Shown: positions 1 to 22,216 of the stretch, one piece after another | How the letters are laid out: each line of letters begins with the position of its first letter | Position numbering within the stretch: the stretch's first letter is position 1 | Assembly: GCA_036365455.1 (NCBI GenBank) | Contig: JAWQUS010000008.1 | Span: 11,329,501 to 11,393,500, forward strand | From: Macrosoma leucophasiata | Taxonomy: Eukaryota > Arthropoda > Insecta > Lepidoptera > Hedylidae | DNA: 64,000 nucleotides | Reading direction: 5' to 3' | The notes under the pieces: model-generated | What the model was told of the DNA's origin: nothing | Seen by the model: only the letters and a program-made list of their open reading frames with translations | Database searches by the model: none | Position numbers and translations under genes: made by a program

Positions 1-83
1 TACCGCGACAAGTGGATTTGGCAGCCCTCTCGTGATGTTAACCTAACATTGCATTAATTAAGAATTCTGAAGAGACCGAAACA

Positions 84-189
84 GGTGGAAATCTGAAAGT
101 GCAGTGCCTTTGCACTGCACTTTCAGATTTCCACCAAAAAGAACACCTGAAAGTGCAGTGCAAAGGCACTGCACTTTCAGATTTCCACC
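84..189. repeat. two hairpins made from copied mariner sequence, filling a deletion
   Basis: Hairpin 1 has perfect 24-bp arms (84-107 and 112-135) around the loop CTTT. Hairpin 2 has perfect 15-bp arms (147-161 and 166-180) around the loop AAAG, the reverse complement of the first loop. The string CAGATTTCCACC, which is the reverse complement of mariner sequence just to the left, recurs at 124-135 and 178-189. The block sits exactly at the internal deletion of mariner copy 1. Confidence 0.9.
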
Positions 190-264
190 AAAAGACTTTT
201 CTTTTCATCACCAGTTATCAGCTTCTTCAAAAATGATTCGGTTTCATTACGTCGTAATAAAGAA

Positions 265-660
265 TCACAAATGAGTACAGTTCATTAGGTTTCTTTCAGT
301 GAGCTCGTGAGGTACCCAAATATCGAGCTTTTTTTTGTACCCAGCTTTTTTCAAATGCGCCAAAACTGTTTTGTGATCAATTCTCAGTTCTTCAGCTACA
401 TCGTAACTGATATGTCGATCTTGCTCCACTTTTTCAAAAATGGCATCCATTTTATCCGTAATAGGACGACCAGAGCGAGGTGCATCTTTGACATCAAAAT
501 TTCCGGATTGAAAACGCTTAAACCAAATTTGTGCTACTCTCACAGACACTGCACTAGGTCCATAAACATCGCAAATTTTTTTCGCGGCTTGCGTTGCATT
601 CTTACCTTTTTTGTAGTAAAATTTTAAAATGTATCGAATTTCTTTATTAGATTCACTCAT
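265..660 (-). pseudogene. mariner transposase, N-terminal remnant
   Basis: An open frame of 131 codons begins with Met (MSESNKEIRY) and carries the helix-turn-helix DNA-binding half of a mariner transposase, including the GRP linker (APRSGRP), the second helix-turn-helix (YDVAEELRIDHKTVLAHLKKAG) shown here only by its ends, and WVPHELTERN. The frame then runs out before the catalytic core, because the core is deleted in this copy. Relative to copy 2 this frame lacks a 4-bp insertion and is therefore the less damaged N-terminus. The wording of the WVPHEL region resembles cecropia- and mellifera-type mariners; that subfamily placement is an inference. Confidence 0.85.
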
Positions 661-921
661 CTTGACAGTACGAAAAACAAATGAAAATCACACATTTGCC
701 TAATTTGAATGTGGAATTATGTACTTTAAAATTGTAACTTTCAATGATACCAAAACCAGCCAGATACAAATACTACAGCCAAAGAGATTTTATTACAAGT
801 TCATACATACTATAATGCGAAGACTTTTTCCCCAACCTATTATTATAATTGTACATATTTGATTCTTAACCCTTTAAACGAAAACGAAACAACAAAAAAA
901 AAGACAATTGAGATAAAAAAC

Positions 922-1189
922 GTAACTTCACGCCTTTAATTCCCGAAGGGATAGGCAGAGGTAAAAGCAGGCATTCAAACATACATGCAAACACCAACGA
1001 TTCGCCGGTTACATTTTGGCCCATGAAACAGGTAGCGAGCCTGTTGAATGGCAAAAATGGAAAAATCCCAATAGAACCAGAGATAAAGGATTTTAAACCG
1101 TTATCTCTGATAGCCCCCGACCCGGGAATCGAACCCAGGACCTCCAGCGTAGTAGTATTGGCCTGCTACCACTAGGCTACTGAGGCAGT
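922..1189 (-). mobile_element. tRNA-headed SINE-like repeat
   Basis: On the minus strand 1189-1111 looks like a tRNA: a D arm (GCCT/AGGC stem around AGTGGTAGC), a T arm (CTGGG, loop TTCGATT, CCCGG) and a mostly pairing acceptor. The anticodon stem does not fold, so this is a tRNA-derived head and not a tRNA gene. The body (about 925-1060) contains 'cccgaagggataggcagagg' and is found again without the head at 50152-50262. A head of this kind carries RNA polymerase III box A and box B sequences. Exact ends are uncertain. Confidence 0.65.
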
Positions 1190-1402
1190 CAACAATTGAG
1201 TTCATGGCTGATATCGCCCAACTGCGGCCCAAGAGATTAATTGGTTTACCTACCAAATATTTTTGTAAAATGTGTGTTTATTCTGTCTGTCTTGTGTGGT
1301 ACCAGTATTAAACTCACACATAATAATTATGTTAATTATTAACAGGTTTTCTTTAAATAAGTACTGTAAAAAAATTGACTATAAATGCAGCACAATATGA
1401 TA

Positions 1403-2657
1403 TCATTCATTATTTTTCTGATCTTTACTTTTAACATTGTCATCACTCTGATCCAGAGAGGCTGCTTTATGCAATTCATACAGTTGCACAAGTTGTTCAT
1501 CTGTCATGTAATCTAATACTTTGGGATCCAGATATTTTCCTACAGTTTTTTTCTTGACTTGTTGAAGTGGTTTCATCTGCTTGGCCAAGTTTATAGCATA
1601 ATCCTGTAAGATGTTGAATAAAGAATTAAAAATGGTAGTTATAAAACAAATGTCCTGTAATGAAAGGGAAATTTAAAAAATATATTTCTGGTTTGACTAA
1701 TGGTCAAAAACATACTCAAACGTCACTTAAATCTAAGTGGTACTTAAAAGTCTTCTGTCTTTATAAAACACGTTCAAACGATAGAGATGGCGCACATTTA
1801 AAGGTTGCTTAGAATTGAGTGACGTTTGAGTATTCAGCCATAACTCTACAACTATATGTGTAACATTTAAGTTTCTTTAACAACAAATAAAATGTAGGAA
1901 AATTTCCATGTTAGGCCCGCGCCTTGTACACTATATCAAAAGATAGAGAAGAATATGTAGAATCATGGAAAAATACTAAAAAAAAATGGTTGTTTTTTGA
2001 CGGCAATATTTATTTTATGTTATTTTTGTACAACAACAATTTGTCACCATATTGCTACTATGACATTCTTGTTTCTCAAATATAATTACGACAGTTAATT
2101 GAAGGTATAATAAAATATTTGAATAGCTGAAAATAGTTTAGTATTTTATGCTTCTTCTGTCAATATAGCATACTAGATGCAGGCCCAAACTCCATACCAC
2201 CCATTTTTGGAACGTCTCCTTTGTGCAGTACCAACCCAGTAATTATTTTCATCTCAAATACCCAATTGACACTGAACTAATCCAGACCCAGAGCAAATAT
2301 TTAAAAGCAGATGCTTGGAATACATTGTGAGCTCTTTAATACAGTGTTGTAGCTATGGGGCCAGCGGCCGCAATTCCTCTTTTTTTTGCTCAGCTTAGCA
2401 ACACAAGTTTAATTCTGTATACCAACAATGATATGGAATACAACAGGTGACAGGCTATATTATTATAAATGTATGCTAACCGTCCACTCGTTTAGAAATA
2501 TTCTAGCTTCTTCGGGATTGCAATTTTTGTGTCTTTTAAATTCATCTCTAGCGTAGTTATCCCCTAATATTCTCAAATCTGGCGGTAGTGCCCGATGAAC
2601 ACGAAATATTAACTTATATAGACGACGGACCCTACTTAGGTGGCCCGGTACAAACAT
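1403..2657 (-). CDS. SDHAF3: succinate dehydrogenase assembly factor 3 (ACN9), two exons
   Basis: Exon 1 is 2657-2481 and exon 2 is 1603-1403; the intron starts GTTAGC and ends TTACAG and joins in phase 0. The product is 125 residues, the length of human SDHAF3. SDHAF3 is a mitochondrial matrix LYR-motif protein that helps mature the iron-sulphur subunit of respiratory complex II. Visible features are the LYK variant of the LYR tripeptide near residue 14 (RVRRLYKLIFRVHR), the family signature ALPPDLRILGDNYARDEFKRH, and the C-terminal MTDEQLVQLYELHKAA, which matches the family's DEQIGQLQEL region. The start is the first Met, ten residues before LYK. A possible AATAAA signal lies at 1282-1277, about 120 bases after the stop. 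The intron (1604-2480) holds a small MITE. Function is by family; the exon junctions are read directly. Confidence 0.92.
1712..1833. mobile_element. small MITE in the SDHAF3 intron
   Basis: A 122-bp unit has terminal inverted repeats ATACTCAAACGTCAC at the left and its exact reverse complement at the right; similarity continues inward with mismatches (TTAAATCTAAG against TCAATTCTAAG). No certain target duplication was seen. No coding capacity. Confidence 0.65.
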
Positions 2658-4740
2658 TCTATGTTAATCTTAACCAAAACTAATTATTTGTCAATAATTG
2701 TTACAAATGGTGGTGTAATTCTTAAAAAATCGACAAAAAATTAATTAGTGAGAGGTTATGTAAGATGTAAACAATTTGGTGACATTTTTCCTTCTGATTC
2801 TGAGAAATGTCAGCCGTCAGGTCAGGGTGGCCAGATATTAAAATTAAAATTCAATTATACCACTGAATAGTTAAAGAATCAAAGAATTCACAAGTATCTG
2901 TTTAGTCATGAGCTCATTCAACATTTGAAGTGACTAATGTGTCAGTGACCGGATAAATAATATATAATTATTTGTCCAGCTAAAATCTTTTTTTGAAAAC
3001 GAGGTGACACTCACCTTGAAGTTGAAATCGTATTCACGTACTAACAAAAGATTTACAGAGTGCCAGTGAAGCGTCAGAGCCGAGCTTTTTTTAATAAATA
3101 CTAGCTACTAGGTACCAGTTTGTCATGTTATGACTGCAATAATTCATATTTAATTTAATCCGGTCACTAGCAGAATAGACTGAGCCTACTACATTTTCTT
3201 ATGTGGCCGAACCATCGGAGCATGCCTTTTTGATACTTTCATTCCTTCCCACAGAGCCTTTTTTTTACATATCCATTTTGAACGCGATCTCAAATCTTGC
3301 GCAATAATCTCATGTACGCGTTTAACTTACCTTCATGCCTTCTTTCCTGCATACCCAGCTCTCGCTTCCATGTAATGGCGTTGGAGTTAGGTTTTTTGTC
3401 AATATAAAAAAAAAACTTAGAATGAAAATGTAATTTGTTCTGTTCAAATAGCAGAAATCTGTTAAATCTGGTCACCCTGGTCAGTTAAGGCGCAGATTAA
3501 ATATTACTGCTAATTTAAGGCAAGGACATACTATCGAAAGAAACTGACGAATTTCCACAAGCATAAATTCTGTCTAATAAATCGGATGTATAATAATATC
3601 GGATATAATCCAATACTCACCCGATCTATTAAAGTGAAGGCAAATCGAATATCAGTGTACAATATCGATATCGTATTAATCAATGTGGAAATACCTTAAG
3701 TGGTACAAAACGTAGAAAAGGAATGAATACATGAATGAATACATCTTAAATTCTACTATTTCTAATTTTCTACTTCACTTTTCTACTATTATCTACGCTC
3801 ACAGAGTTAATACACATGGAGAAGGCACATTCTACTATAGAAACAGTAGTTATACAATAATGGGTAAAATCGACACATGTCTTGACAAAAACAGTTTTGA
3901 CTCTTTCTAACTAAGCAGTAGCTCCCTATGTAAACAGAGACACAAGATGTATGCAGAGTATCAATTTTCGAAATTATTTGATGTGACGTAATACTTATGA
4001 CTTTGCGTGCCCATCGGCGCCATTGTATGCGCCCGATTTGTGGTACATCTGTTGTCAAATAAACAGGTGCTCGTAATATTTTTGCTGTTTTCTTGAAAAC
4101 TAAATCTTTTAACTAGATAATGTGGTATTCTAGGTTTTGCTTTATGTTGACTGATTATGCTCTCGTACTGTTTAAAACAGAGTGGTGAAAGGAAAAACGA
4201 AAATAATCTTGGATTGAACTTTGTGAGGTTATGAACAAATTTTCACGGATTGTGTCGTATTCGGTGGGATTTTGAAATGCAGTGATATATAGTGATATGT
4301 TTTATTATGAGTTTTGAAGACCTGTGTAAGTTTCGTATGACTTATACGACTTTTAATGCTATTCATTCTTTTCTAAAAATAGCATTTTTATATAGTGATG
4401 TACGAATACTAACCTGATATATCAAAGTATCGATATAGAATTATTTTCATATCAATTTAAATTATGTAATATTATATTGTATTAGCACTATACTCGATAG
4501 AATTTCTTGTTTTTTAATAAAATATCGAAGAAGAAATTGATGTAAATTAAATAATTTTTGTTTTCTCCTTTTTTGCACCCATAGAGCACGGATTTTTTTT
4601 CAGAGATTGTTAGAGTGTAAGTATAAGCACAACATAACACAGTTTTATTTTTCATTTCATGAAGTGGCAAACGGGTATCAGTTTACATTGGTAAGTAATA
4701 ATAGCCTATCAGTCTACACGAAAGCAGAGCTTTCAATCTA
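2658..4740. other. intergenic, no gene recognised
   Basis: AT-rich DNA upstream of SDHAF3. The only recognisable items are a short non-LTR remnant near 3207 and scattered ATCGATAT-type dyads around 3650. Short open frames here show no family resemblance. Confidence 0.5.
3207..3232 (-). mobile_element. short remnant of a non-LTR retrotransposon
   Basis: About 25 bases (CGAACCATCGGAGCATGCC and flanks) are nearly identical to part of the retrotransposon fragment at 24906-25290. Flanking similarity fades quickly, so this is a small, old piece. Confidence 0.5.
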
Positions 4741-4807
4741 AATGCGTTGCCACTCCTAAGGCCTAAGATATTACGCATCTGTGCTGGAAATCACAGGGCC
4801 GTTCAGA
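4741..4807 (-). repeat. fragment of interspersed repeat family A
   Basis: This is the reverse complement of the middle of the roughly 265-bp repeat seen at 7888-8157 and 53005-53260 (GCCACTCCTAAGGCC, then CTGGAAATCACAGGGCCGT). It is truncated at both ends. Confidence 0.6.
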
Positions 4808-6913
4808 TCTGTGTCACTAACTTCTACATGCTTAACATCTGAAAATTGAAGCAGGTTCCATTTCCATTCAATTACTCATATCATTAACATACCTAGAGCC
4901 GTTCCTGCTACTTTTATAATATTGTTTGAAGGTATAGGAATAACGAAAAAATAAAAATAAGATCCTGTTGCACTCACGTCGAACACGTAATTAAAAGATC
5001 TTTCAAGAATGCACAAAAATCTAATGTGTTTATTGGCATTTAACTTGACCGAAGCGTCATCGTGCTACTCAAATTAACTAAACATAATGATTTAAATTTG
5101 GAATACTTAGCAACAATATTTATAGAGATGCATTCCAAGGAGCTGGTCAGCATAAGACTCACATTTGAAGGCTGATATAGAAAATCCTACTGAAATTCAA
5201 CATTACTACAATTTTCTATTTTTAGCTCTAGTTCTGGCTGACAACCTTTCGCAAGCTGCTGGTAATCAATGAGATCATTTGAATGAATGAATTTAGGTAC
5301 ATAAGATCTTCAATATATAACATAACTTCCTTTTATATTTCACCATTTAATTTGCATGCAAATTATAGGATACATTTTATTACTACATCATAATTATTAC
5401 AATTACACTCAACTCTAATTTAGTGAGTGGATTTTACTAAGACTAAGCATACATACTTTAAAAGAATAAGAATTCGTGTTGATAAAATATCGATATTAAC
5501 CGCTCATGTATGAGAAGATGATATCGATATTTATCAAAACAACCCTATGAAAGGCGGCCATTGTAATCGCCCAAATTTTTGTAGGCAATCACGCCAATTC
5601 TGTAGGTATTTCGTCTCCATGTATATAGCTCAATGTCTACGCTACTGACCACAGAGTACATTGTATTGCTACTGACTGAGTAATGGTGTGTGTAATGTCA
5701 TGTTGAAATTTAAAGAATTATTTTAGAAATAATTCTTTAATAAAAGTGATAAATTTGGCTTAGTTGTATACGCCTTAGATGTGATATAAGTTCCAAGAGA
5801 AGAGAAGTATTATATTATACATTCTTGCATCTCCTGAACACTGGTTTTGTATTTCAAATTGACATATTTATTTTGCGGTTATTAATGTTTTAGGCCGAAG
5901 AAACTTACAGAGAGGCATCTGAGGTATGTACAGTAGTTTTGGAATCTAACCAAAATTGTAATAATTTGATTGTTTAAGTTTTATGCGAAGTGATAAAACG
6001 TATACTACATTTCGCGTGGCGTTCAATTGTCACGCTTCGATTTTGTTGTAGTCTGATAAATTCCTTGAAATTAAGACAAACGCGCGTGGAACGTAAGCTA
6101 CATTCTAGGAATACTTATTTAAATTAGTATCAATAGTAATTTATTTAATGTATTCGGTAAATATTGTTGTTATCGCATGATGTAGTTACAGTAGCCATAG
6201 GTAAGTAATCTAATGACAAAATGGATATAACGTACCGAACATTATGGATCCAAAGATCAACAAAAACCATAACTGACAGTACTTATGTAGTCAAATTAGA
6301 AATCCAAAAACTTTAACCAAATATTGTGGTTCATTAAAAATATGTAAATTTTGCCATTATCCATTTTGGCAGTATATTCAAAGTTAGTTCTGCATTTTTA
6401 GTGCCATATTTCTTATGGAGTGCGTGATGCATTTCTGGTTGTCTGCAGTATCGGACATATTATGTCTAGTGCTATTATTAACACAAATATTTCGCATTTA
6501 CCCATAGATGACTTGATAGGTGAATAATTTTCACAATGTCCCTGCAAATTTCCGAACAAGAGATATACCTATTCCATCAAAAACTAATTTTGTCATTACT
6601 TTTAACCCGCCAAGTCACAAGAAAAATAAGACAATTTATTTTCAATTGTGTCTAGCCGCCGCCGGTTTTACGTACTAAGCCGCCAGTGGCTCTGAAACAA
6701 TTGATATGTAATCGTCATATTTTCTCATTACTTGACGGGTTAATGCCATGTTTTGGGACTGACATCTGTTCATCAATACGGGCCTTGAACTCTGTCTACA
6801 AGTTGATAGTAGTGTGCAATTCCAACTATTATACACTCACTGCAATTGGGTTGCATTAGAGGTTAACAGTTTTATTGCAGTTAAAATACAGTTCATATGT
6901 TTAGAGCCTAACC
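4808..6913. other. intergenic, no gene recognised
   Basis: No frame of recognisable coding sequence. The one structured item is a small palindrome at 5477-5541, with arms TGTTGATAAAATATCGATAT and ATATCGATATTTATCAAAAC. The rest is unstructured AT-rich sequence. Confidence 0.5.
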
Positions 6914-7162
6914 TGGGGGGCTACCGCCTATCTGTATTGGTGCTGACATTGTCATTGCTGCCAAATTTTGAAGTCGATTTTTACTTTAATTAACTAAATA
7001 ACAATAATCGAAATAATCCACCATTATCACTTGTTTATCTTCTACGAAAACGAGAACATCAATCAGATTATCAATACTACTTTTAAAGGAGCTACAAATC
7101 AACATGAAAATTTGACAGCAATGACAATGTCAGCAGCAATACAGATAGGCGGTAGCACCCCA
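6914..7162. mobile_element. MITE family M1, copy 1
   Basis: A 249-bp unit has terminal inverted repeats of about 55 bp: TGGGGGGCTACCGCCTATCT at the left and the complement of TGGGGTGCTACCGCCTATCT at the right, continuing through a CATTGCTGCCAAATTTT block. The same unit recurs at 57134-57382. It has no coding capacity. The target duplication is not clear. Confidence 0.8.
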
Positions 7163-7322
7163 GAACATGCTCAACTCTTAACAGTACTGAATTAAGTGGC
7201 AAGTAGCATTGCAGTGTCAGCATTTTAGCACAAGCAGCAACTTTAATAATATCATCACTAGTCTTGGTTAATTGAAACATGTTAAAACGAAGTACAGATA
7301 TTGTCATTTCAATACTTTGATA

Positions 7323-7577
7323 ATATCGCACCTTTAGAATTAAAGTGGCATATCTCAAAAAATTAAGAAAATGACTTTTATACATCAAACGACTTAAAAA
7401 ACATGTAATCTATCAAATTACAGAATAATTTATAAATAATTTGATTGATTACATGTCATGTTAAACTATTAAATTATTAATAATTTGATAGATTACATGT
7501 TTTTAAGTCGTTTGATGTATAAAAGTCATTTTCTTAGTTTTTTGAGATATGGCACTTCAATTCTTAAGGTGCGATAT
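7323..7577. mobile_element. foldback element with about 95-bp arms
   Basis: The left arm (7323 to about 7417) and right arm (about 7483-7577) are near-perfect reverse complements, beginning ATATCGCACCTTTAGAATT and ending with its complement. The short spacer is itself rich in ATTTGAT/ATCAAAT dyads. It would form a long hairpin if transcribed. Confidence 0.8.
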
Positions 7578-7887
7578 GAGCACTGTGTTTGCCACCAACT
7601 CAATGATAATGCAAGGTGTGTAAAACTGAATTAAAAAAATATGCTGCAAAAGATATCAAATCTAAAATGGTTCTTCAAAATACCACAGCTCTATGAAATT
7701 CTCAATATGCCAACAGTAAATGAAGAAATTGGTTCACATAAACAACTTGCATGGCAACTAACAATTCCTGAAATTATTCATCATCTAAAAAGATATGAGA
7801 CATTATTGACCAAGATAGCATATATACACTGACTGCACGTACATAAGGGTTGCATGCCTTTGGGAGTAGCACTGTACTGCACTCACT

Positions 7888-8157
7888 GGTGGTAGAGCTC
7901 CAGTGACGGAGCTCGCGGGCTTAGGCACCACCGCATTACCTAATATACTTGCAGCTAAATGGTAGTATTCAGCACTATCGTGTTCTGGTCAGGTGGTAAT
8001 GTATGGCCCTGTAATTTCCAGCACAGAGGCATAACACCTTAAGCCGCAGGAATGGTAATGCATCTGCATTTTGTTATTGGTATTTGTGTGGGTGTCTATA
8101 GCCTGCAGTCATCACTTAACATCAATGTGAACTGCATGATTTGCCACTTCCATTACC
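7888..8157 (+). repeat. interspersed repeat family A, near full-length copy
   Basis: Runs from GTGGTAGAGCTCCAGTGACG to GAACTGCATG..TTGCCACTTCC. Other copies lie at 53005-53260 (+), 23642-23797 (+, partial), 40566-40790 (-) and 4741-4807 (-). It encodes nothing. Its class is not evident; length and copy number would fit a SINE or a truncated retrotransposon tail. Confidence 0.7.
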
Positions 8158-8461
8158 TAAAAAAAAAGTATTTATTTTGTTAAAAAGTGGATATAACTCT
8201 GTTATTGCATACTAGACCTTGTTTATCTTGGTGTATTTCTGTGTTTTCAGACTACTTGCATTGCTTCGAACTGTATGTTGTGGTATAATTTCAGGCTCGT
8301 TCCAATAGTGTAGGCACTTCCACTTACTTGTGATTTCTGTAGTTTTGGAAAAGAACAGAACACTACATTTGTGAATTCCTTTTTGGAGCCTGACTATAAT
8401 CTGAATGTTGGTAGAGATTTTCAAAATTTACTAGGTATTTAAAATTGCTCTTCAATTTTTA
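8158..8461. other. intergenic, nothing recognised
   Basis: AT-rich filler between repeat family A and the RTE-type fragment. No motif or coding signal was seen. Confidence 0.5.
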
Positions 8462-9083
8462 TTTTTTGTTATAGTCATTTCAGCCAAAAGACGTCCACTG
8501 CTGGACAAAGGCCTCCCCCAAAGAATGCCACAAGGAACGGTCCTGGGCCGCCCTCATCCAACGATTGCCCGCGACCTTCACCAGGTCGTCGGTCCACCTC
8601 GTGGGGGGCCTGCCTACGCTTCGTCTTCCGGTACGCGGTCGCCACTCTAGAACTCTTCTGCCCCAACGGCCGTCAGTTCTGCGAGCTATGTGCACTTGAG
8701 TTTCGCTATTCGATGGACTATGTCGGTTACTTTGGTCCTCATGCGGATCTCCTCATTTCTGATTAGATCTCGCAGAGTAACTCCGAGCATAGCCCTCTCC
8801 ATCGCTCTCTGAGTGACCTTGAGCCTTCTTATGAGGCCCATAGTGAGCGACCACGTTTCTGTTTCGTATGTCATCACTGGCAACACACACTGGTCAAAGA
8901 ACTTCTTCTTCAGACACTGCGGTAAATTGGACGAGAAGATATCACGCAGCTTTCCGAACGCTGCCCATCCGAGTTGGATTCGGCGATTGACCTCTTTCTC
9001 GAAATTGGACCTACCTAACTGGACCGTTTGTCCCAGGTATACGTAATCGTCAACATCTTCGAGTGTAGTACCCTCGACCATAA
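8462..9083 (-). mobile_element. RTE-type non-LTR retrotransposon, 3' fragment
   Basis: Only the C-terminal part of the reverse transcriptase polyprotein and a very short AT-rich tail survive. The 5' part was lost on insertion, as is usual for such elements. The tail after the stop codon (8480-8482) is only about 20 bases. Confidence 0.85.
8480..9081 (-). pseudogene. reverse transcriptase C-terminus (RTE type), frameshifted
   Basis: The first part (9081 to about 8690) reads through VYLGQTVQLGR, the family's 'DDYVYLGQ' region, and MTYETETWSLT. The second part (about 8695-8480) reads HIARRTDGRWGRRVLEW, RSVGRPPTRWTDDLVK and ends WTSFG. These are hallmarks of RTE/BovB-like reverse transcriptases annotated in insects. 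A frameshift near 8690 separates the two halves and the upstream endonuclease and catalytic domain are absent, so it is dead. Confidence 0.85.
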
Positions 9084-10498
9084 CAGGAGGTTATAGTATT
9101 GACAGGAAAAAAAGGTTCAAGATTAAAGAATAAGCATGGGCAAAGAGTAAGTTTATAATAATTATTTAATTCTTATTTTTATCATTATTTTTGCATTGCA
9201 ATGTCTGTCATTTTCAAAAATTATAGAGACGTACAACGTACATCTACCAGACATACTGTAAGGACTGAACACTATTATTTACTTGCACGGCAGATAAGTA
9301 AGGAAAGAAATGCATTAGTTTCTATGCCCTTCAAGCACCCTCACTCTAGCACCATTTTTATATTTAAATATTTTACTGTATGAATGCATTGCTCTCTTAA
9401 TGTGCTTCTTATCACATAGGGTATTGTTACACAAACCTTTTAAAAATATTAGAGATTTGAGAAGTAAATTTTTTCGATTAAACAATGCGTTTTTGAAATA
9501 TTTAGCTTTAAGTGCTAATAGAGTAACACAAACCGAATTTTAAAAGAAAACTACCTGGCCTAATCCGTTTTACGAGTAATAGATGATCAATGCCAAATGC
9601 GTCCAGACACGCATTTGGCAGGTTTTTTTAAAAATAACGATACGAAACCTTTCGTACACTAGTCCAACTAGCACTTGGCCAGATTATTTTGCGATGCTTA
9701 CAATGATGTGTTTTTATATGATGATTAAAGAAAATGTTTAACATGACTGGGAGGCATATGTGAAGTACAGTACTGTTGCAGTAGGCAAGACAGTGAATGG
9801 TGTACTTTATAATTGCATTCTTTCTATAAGTATACCTAGCGACCCGCACCGGCTTCGCACGGGTGCAATTTAGGTACTTACACAATATTGCAACTATAGT
9901 TGAGATGTACGCTATCCTATCTGGTAAGTTGGATCAAACTGCACACAGTGTGCAAGTTTGATTAAAATCGGTTAGGAAGTTTAGGAGTCCATCTCGGACT
10001 AACACTGTGACACGTATTTTGTATATATTAAGATATATAGGACTTACTCTTTGTTGCGTTATTACTGGAAACTCATTATGATGTAATATCAATCTTTTCG
10101 CGCTGTTTTTCATGCTTGTCATCTTTACATGCATTGTCACAACGTCGCAAAGAATAACATTATATGCGTACTTTTTGCTTTTTGTGATAAAATTAAAGAT
10201 GATAGAGAAATGTCACATTTACAGCAATCCTTGGTAGATTTCTCGTCTACATTTCAAAAGTTATGAATAAATCAAACTTCTTATTAAATATATGCATTAA
10301 AGTAAAACAACCAAGAAATTTTAAGACAAGGCACAGTATTTCTAATTGTTATATAATATTTTGATTTAAATTATTTAAAGCGCATTAAAGTATATATACC
10401 TACTATTTCAGAATCGTACAGTGTATAATTAATGAAAAATATCAAGATAACAAGAAAATTAACCAAGTGAGTATCCTTTAATTAATTCTTTGTTGCAG
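9084..10498. other. region upstream of PRPF4B with degenerate repeats
   Basis: A perfect 12-bp hairpin (TGCCAAATGCGT at 9591-9602 and its complement at 9609-9620) precedes a T run and resembles the worn end of the element at 23303-24636. At 9836-10030 there is a degenerate copy of a common lepidopteran repeat (cgacccgcaccggcttcgca, then aaaatcggttaggaagttt). The last bases carry a good splice acceptor (TTGTTGCAG, ending 10498) just before the PRPF4B start, so part of this region may be a 5' UTR intron. Confidence 0.45.
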
Positions 10499-10511
10499 TT
10501 CGAAGTGTGAA

Positions 10512-21102
<10,591 letters not shown>

Positions 21103-21876
21103 TCATAAGTTTGAAAATAAAGGTAACCAGTCGCACTCTTTTAAACTTTCGAAACTACAATAAATATTTATACATTTGTATTATAATGAAACTTTCAAAA
21201 AATGAAATAATGCAAAAGATTTTTTTTTTTAATATATTGGCATCGCTATTACGCATATTGCCAGTATCAAGTAAAATTATATTTCGTATTCGCAAGCAGC
21301 GTAAAAGTGTAAGTCGGTCAATTACAAGTCAGTCAGTCACAGTCAGTAATTCGAGTAAAGCGATGGCTACTTTACCAGAACATTTCAAATGAAGTTTTGG
21401 AGGCAAACTGAAAAGCCGTGTTTTCGCACTGTTATTTTAATTCACTATACACGGGCACTGTAATAAGCCTATATCAAACAAAATACCACCAACTTTATTT
21501 AATATAACTCAAAAATACACTAAGAAAATGAATTAAAATAAGAGCACCACACGCCTCTTTCAAGGTGCCCGCCAAAACTCTAGAGAGAGATTAATGCAAA
21601 AGTTTTTAGTTTTGGTACCCCCAGAGGACAAATTACCATTTACCTATTTATTGCGGCAATTTGTTTGCATCATAAATATAATTTGAAGGTTTTAATTAGT
21701 GCATATTTTTGTAAACTTAGCTATCATTAATGTCAATAAAATTATGAAAATCTACAATCGAACGCATTATTCCTAATAGAGATAGACATTTAACAATGAA
21801 TTAAAAATGGCTTCAAATAACCTTTTTATAAGTGTTCGCGAGTTTTGACATATCACACAAATGAATGTGTGAAACG
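21103..21876 (+). other. PRPF4B 3' flank
   Basis: AATAAA hexamers at about 21117 and 21159 are probable polyadenylation signals for PRPF4B. The remainder shows no gene or repeat that I can recognise. Confidence 0.5.
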
Positions 21877-22208
21877 CAGTGGCGGACTAAGGTTATCAGG
21901 GGCCCGGTGCGGCATTTGGCATTTGGAGCCCCAGTAGCCTGACGCACGAGCAAAAAAAACGTCATGAGGTAAAATTAGAGGTCCCCCGCCCACACATATA
22001 TTGGGTCCCCCCCGAATGATTAATGTTGAAGAATTGAATTTTTTTTTTTTTGTCACTTAGAAAAGTCACGACATTTGCCTTCGTTAGGTCCACAAATCTT
22101 TCATGATTCCCAGCGATCTTTCGAGGCCCCTCAGAACCGGCGGTTAGAGGCGGTCCCCCACTTTCGCCGCTCTTTCCTCCTCTCCTCCCGTCCCTTAGTC
22201 CGCCACTG
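21877..22208. mobile_element. hAT-like MITE
   Basis: A 332-bp unit has 16-bp terminal inverted repeats CAGTGGCGGACTAAGG. It is flanked by 8-bp direct repeats GTGAAACG (21869-21876) and GTGAAACA (22209-22216), differing at the last base. Repeat start CAGTGGCG and an 8-bp duplication are typical of hAT transposons. It has no transposase. Confidence 0.85.
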
Positions 22209-22216
22209 GTGAAACA

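Larger units (their letters stand above)
1..837 (-). mobile_element. mariner element, copy 1, internally deleted and cut by the window edge
   Basis: This is the same mariner as the copy at 53396-54664, in the same orientation. The 5' end in element orientation lies at 837, where the inverted terminal repeat (GGTTGGGGAAAAAGTC on the minus strand) abuts TA at 838-839. Bases 1-95 match the 3' third of the other copy and bases 203-837 match its 5' half. Between them about 365 bp, including the region coding for the first two catalytic aspartates, is missing and replaced by about 105 bp of palindromic filler. The element cannot encode a working transposase. The far end lies outside the window. Confidence 0.9.

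Noticed and set aside
1111..1189. tRNA-like sequence on the minus strand
   Set aside because: The D and T arms fold, but the anticodon stem does not pair and there are two extra bases before the acceptor; the downstream body is a repeat seen elsewhere. It is a SINE head, not a tRNA gene.
4306..5922. Possible small exons (MSFEDL before GTAAGT near 4326; a 30-base open segment between TTTTAG and GTATGT at 5893-5922)
   Set aside because: Joining at the best donor brings a stop into frame, the alternative donor is poor, and no further exons or protein family support a gene here.
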